Assembly: GCA_963846475.1 (NCBI GenBank)
Contig: CAWJVZ010000004.1
Coordinates: 3,720,001 to 3,784,000, forward strand
Length of the DNA stretch: 64,000 nt
Direction of reading: 5' to 3'
From: DASWJZ01 sp963846475
GTDB lineage: Bacteria; Pseudomonadota; Alphaproteobacteria; Rhizobiales; Afifellaceae
Part shown: piece by piece, positions 20,040-28,483 of the stretch
How positions within the stretch are numbered: the stretch's first letter is position 1
Layout: every line of letters starts with the position of its first letter
Notes under the pieces: model-generated
What the model was told of the DNA's origin: nothing
Database searches by the model: none
What the model saw: only the letters and a program-made list of their open reading frames with translations
Position numbers and translations under genes: made by a program

Positions 20040-21221
20040 ATGCCTCTGATCCGCCGCCGCGAGTTCCTCACCGCCACTGCAGCCGGAGTGCTCGGGCAGG
20101 CGGGACCTGCTCCGGCGGGACAGGCGACAGCAGGTCCGGCGGACGCTCCGCCGCAGAGGCGAACCGTTCAGTTCGTCAGCGATGGGCTCGGTTTGACGCC
20201 CGCGGAACATGCGCTTGTGTTGGCGCAGCTCAGCAACGAGACCGCCGTCGAGGTGGATCACTATTCGCGCGGCGGAGTCGTCGCGCGGCTGGAGGATCGC
20301 ATGGCGGCGCTACTTGGCAAGGAAGCGGCGCTGTTCCTGCCCACCGGCACGCTCGCCAACCACCTCGCCGTGCGGCTCCTCACCGGCCCGGGTCGCCGCC
20401 GCGTCCTGGTCCAGGCCGAAAGCCACCTTTATTGTGATTCAGGGGATGGGGCGCAGGAACTGAGCGGCCTCAACCTTATACCGCTTGAGCACGGCCGCGC
20501 CACTTTCACTCTCGCCGATGTCGGTGCCGAAATCGCCCGGGCCGAAACGGGTCAGGTTGCAACCGGCATCGGCGCGATCTCCATAGAGAGCCCGGTGCGC
20601 CGGCGGGCGGGAGAACTCTTTGACATGGCTGAAATGGAGCGGATCTCTAGCTTTGCCAGGGAGCGCGGGATCGGCCTGCACCTCGACGGAGCGCGGCTTC
20701 TCATCGCGTCGGCTTACACCGGAGTCGCGCCCGAAACCTATGCGAGCCACTTCGACACGGTCTTCGTATCCCTCTGGAAATACCTGAACGCCACGTCCGG
20801 TGCGGTGCTGGCCGGCCCCAGCCACCTCCTGGCCGACCTTCGCCACCAGCGGCGCATGTTTGGCGGTGCGCTTCCGCACGCTTGGCCACAGGCCCTTGTT
20901 GCGGCGCACTACCTTGAGGGGTTCAGCGGCCGGTATGCCCAGGCGATCGAGGCCGCCGAGGAAATCTTCCTGGCCCTCGATCAACACCCGCACTGCCGAA
21001 TCGAGCGCACGCACGCCGGCACGAACGTGGTCCGGCTCGTCGTGACCAGGTCTGACGCGGATCGTTTACCACAACAGCTGTACGAGCGCGGGATTGTGAT
21101 TGCGGAACTAGGGCATGCCACGCCGGAAGGGACGACGTTCGTTCTGGTCACAAACGAGAGTATCCTGCGTCGCCCTGTTCCCGACCTGGTGAGCGCGTTC
21201 TCAAGCGCCTTGGCTGATTGA
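20040..21221 (+). CDS. Threonine-aldolase-like PLP enzyme with a Tat signal
   Basis: This 393-residue PLP fold-type I protein resembles L-threonine aldolases and beta-eliminating lyases. It shows FLPTGTLANHLAVRLL, GLHLDGARLL with the cofactor-ring aspartate, and SLWKYLNATSGAVLAGP where the lysine is the likely Schiff base. The N-terminus MPLIRRREFLTATAAGVLGQA is a twin-arginine signal (RRREFLT), so the folded enzyme should be exported to the periplasm. I chose the ATG at 20040 because it begins the Tat signal; an upstream extension in frame is not convincing. It lies between a relic integrase and a decayed GFA gene, so it is probable island cargo. Substrate is unknown. Confidence 0.8.
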   Translation: MPLIRRREFLTATAAGVLGQAGPAPAGQATAGPADAPPQRRTVQFVSDGLGLTPAEHALVLAQLSNETAVEVDHYSRGGVVARLEDRMAALLGKEAALFLPTGTLANHLAVRLLTGPGRRRVLVQAESHLYCDSGDGAQELSGLNLIPLEHGRATFTLADVGAEIARAETGQVATGIGAISIESPVRRRAGELFDMAEMERISSFARERGIGLHLDGARLLIASAYTGVAPETYASHFDTVFVSLWKYLNATSGAVLAGPSHLLADLRHQRRMFGGALPHAWPQALVAAHYLEGFSGRYAQAIEAAEEIFLALDQHPHCRIERTHAGTNVVRLVVTRSDADRLPQQLYERGIVIAELGHATPEGTTFVLVTNESILRRPVPDLVSAFSSALAD

Positions 21222-21384
21222 TCGCTGCCGCGGATGTCTTTGACCGACCAGTAGGCACTCGGAGAGACGATGCGCCGCCTGTTTCTGCGCTGCCGCCACG
21301 ACGGCCCCGCGGACGGCAGCGGAGACGCCCCTTGCCGCAGGATCCTGTTCACCGGTGGCGGGTGGGTTCGCCGTGGCCCAGGTT

Positions 21385-21565
21385 CCCGTTCGGCGGTCAG
21401 TATTTCCCCGCCGCACTGATTTCAGGCTGACGGGCGAACGTTTCGCCCGCGTCATAGGCCCAGAGCGCGCCGTAGCGGCGAAATAGAGGTGCAATGCATG
21501 CCGTGGTCGGACCCGGATCACCCTCAAGGGTCCATGATCGGCGCCGGCATGGGCACGAGCCTATT
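21385..21565 (-). pseudogene. Decayed partial copy of a GFA-family gene
   Basis: The sequence around 21447-21540 closely matches part of the intact GFA gene at 22115-22215: the shared GCGCGCCGTAGCGGCG is identical, and the sequence continues through GTGCAATGCATG against GTGCAATTGCACG. Translated on the minus strand it gives RRYGALWAYD with stops and lost cysteines around it. The surrounding 21222-21840 contains no intact gene I can support; the short open frames there look random. Confidence 0.6.
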
Positions 21566-21840
21566 AGCAAGAGCCTTTCTTAGTCCTTTCTGTAGCTGCA
21601 CGTCGGCGATGCGCGACTCAGGTTCCGCGGGCGGACCGCGCATCCTTCAGAGACTCGGTCTACCTGCATTGCGGCCGGCTAGACGGTTCATCGATCCATG
21701 TCCGCTTACAAGAAGTTCTGAGCCGCGTGACTATGTCGGACTTGGGCGCGAAATTGCCGTTTTTTCGACCTGGCTGCCAAATCGGCCGATGAAGAGTCCG
21801 ACGCTAAGGGCCGAACAGTCGCCCAATTCAACGAATTGAC

Positions 21841-22242
21841 CTAGAACCACATGTCGCGAACGCAGCGATGGTCGCGCGGCAAGTCGTCGAACGTGTCAAG
21901 GCCGTCAAAATGGTCGATCGGGAGATCAGCGATGGCTTCCGGTGAAGCGAGCCGGAGATTGACAGCCATCCGGCGGCGCCCGTCGCCATCGGGGCGCAGA
22001 CCTCGCCAGCAAAGCACGCAGCCACAGGTCGGGCAAAAGCGGATTTCCAGCGCCGGATCAGCGGTATTCGCGCGCGAATAAGCGGTGGTCGGTCCTGAGA
22101 GGCGGATTCGCTCGCCCTCGTAGTCATACGCCCATAGCGCGCCGTAGCGGCGACAGAGCGTGCAATTGCACGCGGTGGCAGGGCCGGGATCGCCTTCCAG
22201 CGTCCAGCAGGCGCCGCCGCAATGGCAGGAGCCCATCAGCAT
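21841..22242 (-). CDS. GFA family (glutathione-dependent formaldehyde-activating type) zinc protein
   Basis: This is a predicted 133-residue protein of the GFA/CENP-V fold. The zinc ligands are visible as GSCHCGGACW near the N-terminus, ACNCTLCRRYGALWAY, and FCPTCGCVLCW in the second half. Family members bind zinc and some act on glutathione adducts; the substrate here is unknown. I chose the ATG at 22242, behind GGGAG with suitable spacing; two other in-frame ATGs (22251, 22236) flank it. It is divergent from a LysR gene. A decayed partial copy lies about 300 bases downstream. Confidence 0.85.
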   Translation of the reverse strand: MLMGSCHCGGACWTLEGDPGPATACNCTLCRRYGALWAYDYEGERIRLSGPTTAYSRANTADPALEIRFCPTCGCVLCWRGLRPDGDGRRRMAVNLRLASPEAIADLPIDHFDGLDTFDDLPRDHRCVRDMWF

Positions 22243-22393
22243 TGAGAGCATCTCCCGTTTCCTTGGCCGCCTGCGACCGGGCAGGGGAGTGGTTTTAACA
22301 TGGGCCTCCTGCGCATTCGAATGGCTGCGCTGAAGCGCGGCTGTTTCGCTTGAACCGGGAGCGAAACCGGGCTTAAGCCAGCGGGCAGCGATC

Positions 22394-23299
22394 ATGGACA
22401 CGATCACCCGCATGCGCGCCTTCGTCGCCGTCGTCGAATCCGGCGGCTTCTCCGCCGCGGCGCGCGGCGCCGGGCGTTCCAAGGCGCTGATGTCCAAATA
22501 TGTGGCGGAGCTGGAGGAGGAGCTCGGAGCGCGCCTCCTCAACCGGACGACGCGCCAGCTCTCGCTGACGGAGGCCGGCGAGGTCGCCTATGAGGAGGCG
22601 CAGGAAGTGCTGAAGCGGGTCAGCCGGCTCCGCGACGAGATCGAGGCATCCACCGCCGCGGCGCGCGGAAGGCTCAGAATCTCCATGCCGCGCACCTTCG
22701 GCGACGGCGACCTCAGCCGCGGCATCATGGAGTTCCTGACGCATTATCCGGACATCCGCATGGAGCTCAGCCTGGAGGACCGCTTCGTCAACCTCGTCGA
22801 CGAAGGTTTCGATGCGGCGATCCGCGTCTCGGCGCTGGCGGATTCCAGCCTGATCGCGCGAAAGCTCGCGGATTTCCGCGTGGCGGTGTGCGCGACGCCG
22901 GAACTCGTCGCCAGGCATGGCCGGCCGGAGCATCCGACGGAGCTCGCCGGCCTGCCCTGCATCGTCGACACCAATGTGCGGTTCCGCGGCAACTGGCCGT
23001 TCCGCGACGGGGACGCCAAGATTTCCGTCGCCGTTACCGGCCGGGTGGAGGCGAACACTCCGAATGCCGGTGCCGCAGCCGCGCGCGCCGGCCTCGGCTT
23101 CGCCCGCCTGCCGCGGCTGCTCGTCGAGGCCGACATCGCCGCGGGCCGCCTCGTCACGGTGCTCGACGATTACGAGCTCCAGGAGCTCGGCATCTACGTC
23201 GTCTATCCCCACCGCGACCGCATGCCGGCAAAACTGCGCGTCTTCATCGACCATTTGGTCGCCTGGTTCGATGCGGAACGGAAAGCCGGGCGGTGCTGA
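22394..23299 (+). CDS. LysR-family transcriptional regulator (CrgA-like)
   Basis: The 301-residue protein has an N-terminal winged helix-turn-helix (MRAFVAVVESGGFSAAARGAGRSKALMSKYVAELEEELGARLLNRTTRQLSLTEAG) and a periplasmic-binding-like effector domain from about residue 90 (GRLRISMPRTFGDGDLSRGIMEFLTHYPDIRMELSLEDR). The absence of the usual ArgP/CysB features and the RLLNRTTRQLSLT phrase place it in the CrgA/AaeR-like subgroup. It is divergent from the GFA gene and upstream of the DUF1007-NicO gene. It may control one or both; this is inference only. Confidence 0.9.
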   Translation: MDTITRMRAFVAVVESGGFSAAARGAGRSKALMSKYVAELEEELGARLLNRTTRQLSLTEAGEVAYEEAQEVLKRVSRLRDEIEASTAAARGRLRISMPRTFGDGDLSRGIMEFLTHYPDIRMELSLEDRFVNLVDEGFDAAIRVSALADSSLIARKLADFRVAVCATPELVARHGRPEHPTELAGLPCIVDTNVRFRGNWPFRDGDAKISVAVTGRVEANTPNAGAAAARAGLGFARLPRLLVEADIAAGRLVTVLDDYELQELGIYVVYPHRDRMPAKLRVFIDHLVAWFDAERKAGRC

Positions 23300-23386
23300 G
23301 AAGGGGAAAGCCTTGAAATCGCCGGGAAGCCTGCGCAAAGCGCACGCAGCCGAGCGGATCGGCCGAATCGCACCGCTGGGGGATCG

Positions 23387-25069
23387 TTGTTGCGCCTGCC
23401 GATCGCTTCCTTCCTCGCCTTTGCCCCGGCGGCGGCTTTTGCCCATCCCCACGAATGGGTGGACGTCGCCTCGGAGGTGCTGTTCGACGCTCACGGGCGG
23501 ATCGCGGCGATCCGCCATCACTGGCGCTTCGACGAGGCGTTTTCCGCCTTTGCCCTGCAGGGGCTCGATAGCAATGGCGACGGCCTGTATTCGCCCGAGG
23601 AGCTGGAACCGCTTGCTGAGGTGAACGTCGAGTCGCTCGCGGAATACGATTTTTTCACCTTCCTCTCGGTCGGCGACTACCGGGCCGGATTTGCCGCCCC
23701 GAAGGATTATCGGCTGGACCTCGACGGCGACCGGCTGACGCTGCACTACACGCTGCCGCTGGCGCAGCCGCTGATCAGCGGGGGCGAGATGCTCCTGCAG
23801 GTCTACGACCCGGAATATTACATCGCCTTTGCCATGCCGAGCGCGGAGGCGGTGCGGCTCGTCGATGCGCCGCCGGGGTGCCGGCTTCGCGTCACCCCGG
23901 CGCGGGGCCCGGATGCCGCCGCCGCCGCCGCGCTCGCCGAGATCGGCCCCGACCAGCGGGAGCTCCCGGCCGAGCTGCAGGACCTGACCGGCGGCATCGA
24001 CAACAGCGCGGCGGTCAATTGCGGCGGGTCGACGATCGCGGCCGCCGACGCGCAGGCCGCGCCGCAGAGCGCCGGCGAGGCCGCCGCGATGCTGGCGGAA
24101 GGCTCCCGCGCGCCCGGCGACCTGTCCGCGCTGCCTGCCATGCCGCCGCCTGAGGAGGGCGCCTCAGCTGAATCGGGGACAGCTGAAGCCGGGCCAGCCG
24201 AAGCTCTTGCCGCCGCCTCCGGGCTAGACGCCACGCCCGCTGCCGCTGGCGGGGCGATGGCAAAAATCGCTGCGCTTCAGGCGCGGTTCAACCGGGACCT
24301 CACCGGGGCGCTGAAGACGCTAAAGGGCGACGGTAGCGCCTTCTGGTGGCTCGGCAGCATCTCGTTCCTTTACGGCATCGTCCACGCAGCCGGGCCGGGC
24401 CACGGCAAGGTGGTGATCTCCTCGTACCTGGTCGCCAACGAGCAGCGTGTGCGCCGCGGCGTCGCGATCGCCTTCCTCTCGGCGCTGGTCCAGGCGCTTG
24501 TCGCAATCGGCATCGTCGGGCTGATGGCGGTCGCCTTGAACATGACGAGCATGGCGATCACCGACACGGCAAAGCTGTTCGAGACGGGCAGCTTTGCGCT
24601 GGTCGCCGCGCTCGGCGTCTACCTCCTGATGCGCAAGGGGCGGCAGGCTTGGGCGATGTCGCAGGGCGAGGCCGATGTTCATCACCATCGCCACGATCAT
24701 TCCGCCGGCTGCGCCTGCCGCCACCACGCCGCCCCGGCGGGCATCGAGCCGGGCGCATCCGGCGCCGCCGCCGCAATTCTCTCCGTCGGCATCCGTCCAT
24801 GTACCGGCGCCTTGGTCGTGCTGGTGTTCGCGCTGGCGCAGGGCATATTCTGGGCCGGCATCGCCTCGACCTTCCTGATGGCGCTCGGCACGGCCATGAC
24901 GGTGGCGGCCCTCGCCGCGCTCGCGGTCGGCGCCAAGGACATCGCGGCGCGCCTCGTGCGCGGCAATGCGCGGCGGGCCGGCCGGGTCATGCTCGGGCTC
25001 GAGCTGCTGGCTGCGGCGGCGATCACCGTCCTCGGCGCGGTGCTCTTTTTCGGCTCCGTTGCCGCATAA
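23387..25069 (+). CDS. DUF1007-NicO fusion, predicted nickel/cobalt transporter
   Basis: The single 560-residue frame joins two parts often encoded separately. Residues 1-200 are a periplasmic DUF1007 domain with a signal peptide ending AFA and a metal-ligand-like HPHEWVDV at the new N-terminus. An Ala/Glu/Pro linker covers about 215-300. Residues 315-560 form a NicO/RcnA-type permease with the first-helix motif HAAGPGHGK, a cytoplasmic His-rich loop (HHHRHDHSAGC) and the second signature GIRPCTGAL. The start is TTG at 23387 behind GGGGGA. It should export or import Ni2+ or Co2+; direction is not visible. No sign of a frameshift fusion is present. Confidence 0.85.
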   Translation: MLRLPIASFLAFAPAAAFAHPHEWVDVASEVLFDAHGRIAAIRHHWRFDEAFSAFALQGLDSNGDGLYSPEELEPLAEVNVESLAEYDFFTFLSVGDYRAGFAAPKDYRLDLDGDRLTLHYTLPLAQPLISGGEMLLQVYDPEYYIAFAMPSAEAVRLVDAPPGCRLRVTPARGPDAAAAAALAEIGPDQRELPAELQDLTGGIDNSAAVNCGGSTIAAADAQAAPQSAGEAAAMLAEGSRAPGDLSALPAMPPPEEGASAESGTAEAGPAEALAAASGLDATPAAAGGAMAKIAALQARFNRDLTGALKTLKGDGSAFWWLGSISFLYGIVHAAGPGHGKVVISSYLVANEQRVRRGVAIAFLSALVQALVAIGIVGLMAVALNMTSMAITDTAKLFETGSFALVAALGVYLLMRKGRQAWAMSQGEADVHHHRHDHSAGCACRHHAAPAGIEPGASGAAAAILSVGIRPCTGALVVLVFALAQGIFWAGIASTFLMALGTAMTVAALAALAVGAKDIAARLVRGNARRAGRVMLGLELLAAAAITVLGAVLFFGSVAA

Positions 25070-25081
25070 GCGATCCGCCGC

Positions 25082-25882
25082 TCAGGACTGATCGCCGTCG
25101 CCGGCCGCCCAGGTCTTGCGGTAGACGTTGCCCTTGGTGTCGACCGCCTCGGCAGCGGCCGGCCCATCCTCAAAGCCGCTGTAGGACACGCGAAAAGTCG
25201 GATTCTGGCTGATGGAGATGCCTGCTTCCATGCGGAACAGGAGGTCGTCGCCGAGTGTGAGCGTGAGATCCTCTACGAAGAAGGCTGGGATATAGTAAAG
25301 GTTGACCGGATCCATCTGCAGGCCTGAATTGTTCGGGTGCCTGATCATGATCTGCACCTCCCGGCTGCCCTCGGCGGCGCCGCCGCCGAAACGGCGGAAC
25401 TTCATCTCGCCCACCGCAGCGCTCTCGCCCAGATCCTTGCTGGCCGGCGCCGAGCAGCCGCCGGACGCCTTGACGAATTCCTGCACGCCGTGAAGCGTGC
25501 CGTCGCTGAGCTCCGCGACGGCGTGCACGTTGGTATAGGAGTCGACGCGCACGCGGGTTTCGATGGCGTGGACAACGCCCGCCGAGCCGAGGGTGAAGAC
25601 CGCCGCGACCGGCGAAGGATTGTTGTCGATGACCAGCGTGATCCTCTCGATCCGCAGCGGCGATCCGGCCGGCAGCTCGGAGCGGATCGTCATGGGCACG
25701 ATCGCCGCGTCCTCGGCGCGGTAGGGCGCCTCCAGCGCGATCACTCCGTCGCCCTCGCGGATCGGGCGCCCGTCGAAGACGATTGCAGCAATGTCCGGCC
25801 AGGGATCGTAGGGCGCAGCCTGCGCATGCGCGCCCATCGTGGCGAGGCCGATCAGCAATCCAGCAACAAAAAGGCTTTGCAT
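25082..25882 (-). CDS. Quinoprotein dehydrogenase-associated SoxYZ-like carrier
   Basis: This 266-residue periplasmic protein fuses a SoxY-like and a SoxZ-like domain. It begins at the ATG at 25882 (GGAG six bases upstream) with a signal peptide ending AHAQA. The SoxY part contains GGCSAPA at about residue 135. The SoxZ part contains MIRHPNNSGLQMDPV and the late FRVSYSGFEDG. This type is known near PQQ-dependent dehydrogenases. It follows the metallohydrolase gene on the same strand with a gap of about 80 bases, so the two form an operon. Confidence 0.85.
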   Translation of the reverse strand: MQSLFVAGLLIGLATMGAHAQAAPYDPWPDIAAIVFDGRPIREGDGVIALEAPYRAEDAAIVPMTIRSELPAGSPLRIERITLVIDNNPSPVAAVFTLGSAGVVHAIETRVRVDSYTNVHAVAELSDGTLHGVQEFVKASGGCSAPASKDLGESAAVGEMKFRRFGGGAAEGSREVQIMIRHPNNSGLQMDPVNLYYIPAFFVEDLTLTLGDDLLFRMEAGISISQNPTFRVSYSGFEDGPAAAEAVDTKGNVYRKTWAAGDGDQS

Positions 25883-25964
25883 GGCGAGCTCCATCAACCC
25901 TTGGGATTGTAGTCCGTATCTGCCGGCAGTGAACCCTTGCAGAAGAACTTTCATGCGGCGGCCG

Positions 25965-26957
25965 CTATTCCCACTCCAGCTCGGCGAAGGCGGCGATCAC
26001 GTTCCGGGCATGGAATTCGTCGAAGAGCTGCCATTTCTCCCGCTCATCCTGGGCGACTCTGGCAGGCGCTTCGGCGATGGTCGCGCCGGCTTCGATCAGC
26101 GCGTCCACCTCGGCGGCCAAAGTCGAGAGATAGCGGCGCTGAGGAGCGAGCGCCTCCGGCCAGGGGGCTGCCGCGGGGCCATGGCCGGGCACTACACGCT
26201 CGGCCGGCACGGCCGCCAGCGCATCGATCGCCGCGTGCCAGCCGCGGATGCTGCCGTCGAGCGCGGGCACGTGCTCCAGGAAAACGAGATCACCGGCGAA
26301 AAGCGTCTTGGTGGCCTCGTCGAAAACCGTCAGATCGTTGTCGGTATGGGCGGCAGGCCAGGCGCGGAGCGACAGGCGCCGGCCGCCGAGATCCAGGCTC
26401 ATCACGTCCGTCACAAGCAGCGACGGCGGAACGATTCTTGCGTCCGCGGCGAGAGGTTTTCCGATCAGCGCGCCGGTCGCCTCGAGATAATGCGCGCCGC
26501 GTGCCGAGAGCGCCGCCGGCAGGCGGGCGGCGCCGACGAAGACGGGCCGCAGCGGCTCGAAGGCCTGGTTGCCGAGGACGTGGTCCGGATGCATATGCGT
26601 GTTGACGACGAAGCGGACGGGCAGGTGCGTCTCGGCGCGCACCGCCTGCAGCAGCGCCTCGCCTGCCGCGATGCTGCCGCCGGTGTCGATGATTGCGACC
26701 GCCTCCTCGCCGACGATGAAACCGACATTGGCGATGGCGCCCCGGTTCGCCACCGACATCAGCTCGACCGCGCCGGCATGCACGAAGATTCCGGGGGCGA
26801 CTTCGTCGACCGGAAATGCGGATCCGGCCGCAGCGGGAGCAACAGCCAGCATGCCGTAGAGGAGGGCGGGAAAGCCGAAGAGCAGCCTGAGATGGCGGCG
26901 AAGCCGGATTGCACGCCCGGTCGCGGCTCCTCCGTTTTCGGCAATTGCAATCGCCAT
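25965..26957 (-). CDS. Quinoprotein relay system zinc metallohydrolase (MBL fold)
   Basis: This encodes a 330-residue metallo-beta-lactamase-fold protein with the zinc signature THMHPDH, a later histidine in AHTDND, GDLVFLEHVP with a metal-bridging aspartate, and GHGP near the C-terminus. A hydrophobic export signal at about residues 20-45 precedes AGSAFPVDEVAPGIFVH. The close pairing with a SoxYZ-like carrier and a CXXCW protein identifies it as the type-2 metallohydrolase of the proposed quinoprotein relay system. That system is associated with PQQ-dependent alcohol oxidation. The enzymatic reaction is not established. Confidence 0.85.
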   Translation of the reverse strand: MAIAIAENGGAATGRAIRLRRHLRLLFGFPALLYGMLAVAPAAAGSAFPVDEVAPGIFVHAGAVELMSVANRGAIANVGFIVGEEAVAIIDTGGSIAAGEALLQAVRAETHLPVRFVVNTHMHPDHVLGNQAFEPLRPVFVGAARLPAALSARGAHYLEATGALIGKPLAADARIVPPSLLVTDVMSLDLGGRRLSLRAWPAAHTDNDLTVFDEATKTLFAGDLVFLEHVPALDGSIRGWHAAIDALAAVPAERVVPGHGPAAAPWPEALAPQRRYLSTLAAEVDALIEAGATIAEAPARVAQDEREKWQLFDEFHARNVIAAFAELEWE

Positions 26958-27030
26958 CCGCCTCGTCCAGAAAATTCCTGCGGACTTTTAGCGCCTTTCG
27001 ATCCCGCGAACATCAGCCGAGGTTGATAGC

Positions 27031-27690
27031 TTGAAACGGCGCCGCGAACCGGGTGTCTTTTGCATGAACGTGGCCGAGGCGATCGGAGGCGATCTGAAAC
27101 GAGCCACAGCTCGACTGATGGTGCGCTGTGCGGGTGCGGCAGCGGCGATGCTGATCGCCTGTTCCGCAGCGCTTGCGGCATCGCCGGTGGCGGAGCCCGA
27201 AGGCTTTCGCATGGAGGGCTACCGCGCGCCGGTGCCGGCCACGCTGCGGGGCGGCCGTGTCGTCTCGGCGGGGGAGGCCGCGGATCTGTGGCGCGCCGGC
27301 GGCGCCATCTTCGTCGATGTGCTGCCGCGGCCGCCCAAGCCCGAGCTCCCGGAGGGCACGCTGTGGCAGGAGCCGCCGCATTTCGACATCCCCGGAAGCG
27401 TCTGGCTGCCGGATGTCGGCTTTGGGGGCCTGTCGCCGGTGATGGAGCGCTGGTACCGCGACAGCCTGGCGAGGCTCACGGGCGGCGACAAAGCGAGGCT
27501 TCTGGTGATCTATTGCCGTGCCGATTGCTGGATGTCCTGGAATGCCGCCCGACGTGCGGTCGAGTGGGGCTATTCCAACGTCGTCTGGTTCCCCGGCGGG
27601 ACCGATGAGTGGGAAGCGGCGAAGCTGCCGTTGGAGGAGCGGCGGCCGGAAATGCGGCCCGATGCCGTCGGGGCCGGCGAGGCCGAATAG
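27031..27690 (+). CDS. PQQ-dependent catabolism-associated CXXCW motif protein
   Basis: This protein of up to 219 residues contains a rhodanese-like fold ending in the diagnostic CRADCWMSWNAARRA, in which CRADCW is the CXXCW motif. A signal segment (AGAAAAMLIACSAALAAS) directs it to the periplasm. The start is unsure: TTG at 27031 has a GAGG site eight bases before it, while ATGs at 27064 and 27118 would still retain the signal. It is divergent from the metallohydrolase and SoxYZ-like genes, its usual partners. No PQQ dehydrogenase or pqq biosynthesis gene is in the window. Confidence 0.85.
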   Translation: MKRRREPGVFCMNVAEAIGGDLKRATARLMVRCAGAAAAMLIACSAALAASPVAEPEGFRMEGYRAPVPATLRGGRVVSAGEAADLWRAGGAIFVDVLPRPPKPELPEGTLWQEPPHFDIPGSVWLPDVGFGGLSPVMERWYRDSLARLTGGDKARLLVIYCRADCWMSWNAARRAVEWGYSNVVWFPGGTDEWEAAKLPLEERRPEMRPDAVGAGEAE

Positions 27691-27705
27691 CGCCTGGCGA
27701 TGCGT

Positions 27706-28347
27706 TCATCGCATCCACCTCGTGGGAAGCCGACGCAGGACGGCAAGGCCGCCGCGAGCGGGCGGCGACTTTGCCGGCGGCGATTTCGGCCGCTGGTTCT
27801 TGCGGAGCTCGGTCAACGAGAACTCAAGGCCCACTGGATGATAATAGGCGATTAGACGATTTCGGCTGGATTCCTCCTGCAGGGGCTCGGCGACCACGAC
27901 CGAGTAGCTCGGATCGCGACCCGTCCATTTCCGCAGCTTTTCCAGGTTGACCGGATCGTTGACGTGGCCTGGGACCCTTCCTGCGGGCCATAGCAGGGGC
28001 ACCGAGATCAGCACCCGGTCCGCCACGTCGAACAGTTTCGCTGCGAAGCGGCGGGCGGGCTTCACGTGCTCGAGCACCTGCATGCAGACCGCGAAGTCAT
28101 ACTTCCGTTCGGGCTCGAAGGTCAGAAAGTTGGCGGTGATGGCGGTGACCCGATCGGACGAGTAGGCCTCGGTCTTGTCGAGCGCGTGGCGCGTCTCGAT
28201 CCAGTAGAACTCCTCCAGGTGACGGGCATTGCCCGAGCCGACGTCGATCATGCTGTTGGCGTCCGCGCCGAATGCGCGGATCAGGTCGCAGGCGTAGGCG
28301 TAGTAGTAGTAGTTCAAGCGGCGCGCCCAGTAGGTATCGGAAACCAC
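27706..28347 (-). CDS. Class I SAM-dependent methyltransferase
   Basis: The readable part is 213 residues with a GTG start at 28347. The SAM-binding motif I is MIDVGSGNARHLEEFY, and the later acidic strand is FAVCMQVLEHV, typical of class I methyltransferases that act on small molecules or surface glycans. The C-terminal tail is Pro/Lys-rich. A run of seven C (minus-strand G) precedes the GTG, and no ribosome site is seen. The 39-codon open frame upstream (28361-28480) may be its real N-terminus separated by one extra base, which would give about 252 residues. Substrate unknown. Confidence 0.7.
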   Translation of the reverse strand: MVSDTYWARRLNYYYYAYACDLIRAFGADANSMIDVGSGNARHLEEFYWIETRHALDKTEAYSSDRVTAITANFLTFEPERKYDFAVCMQVLEHVKPARRFAAKLFDVADRVLISVPLLWPAGRVPGHVNDPVNLEKLRKWTGRDPSYSVVVAEPLQEESSRNRLIAYYHPVGLEFSLTELRKNQRPKSPPAKSPPARGGLAVLRRLPTRWMR

Positions 28348-28360
28348 CCGCCCCCCCGCG

Positions 28361-28480
28361 TCAGCCGCGCAGGGCGGCGAATTCAGCGAGGACGTCGCGC
28401 GGATCGATCACGGCGCGCGAAAGGTAGGGCAGCGAATTACGCCGATTGTGCGCGTCGCGCCGGCGATCCTGGTCCTGCAT
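28361..28480 (-). other. 39-codon open frame, probable displaced N-terminus of the methyltransferase
   Basis: The short frame starts MQDQDRRRDAHNRRNSLPYL three bases after the upstream hydrolase stop and ends at 28361. Deleting one base near its stop codon would fuse it in frame to the methyltransferase (LAEFAALRG-DAGGRVVSDTYW). Given the many +1 shifts in this window I prefer that reading over an independent microprotein. Confidence 0.4.
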
Positions 28481-28483
28481 GGC

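Noticed and set aside
21489..21839. 116-codon plus-strand open frame after the decayed GFA copy
   Set aside because: It has no ribosome site, no family resemblance and begins in the antisense of the GFA remnant.
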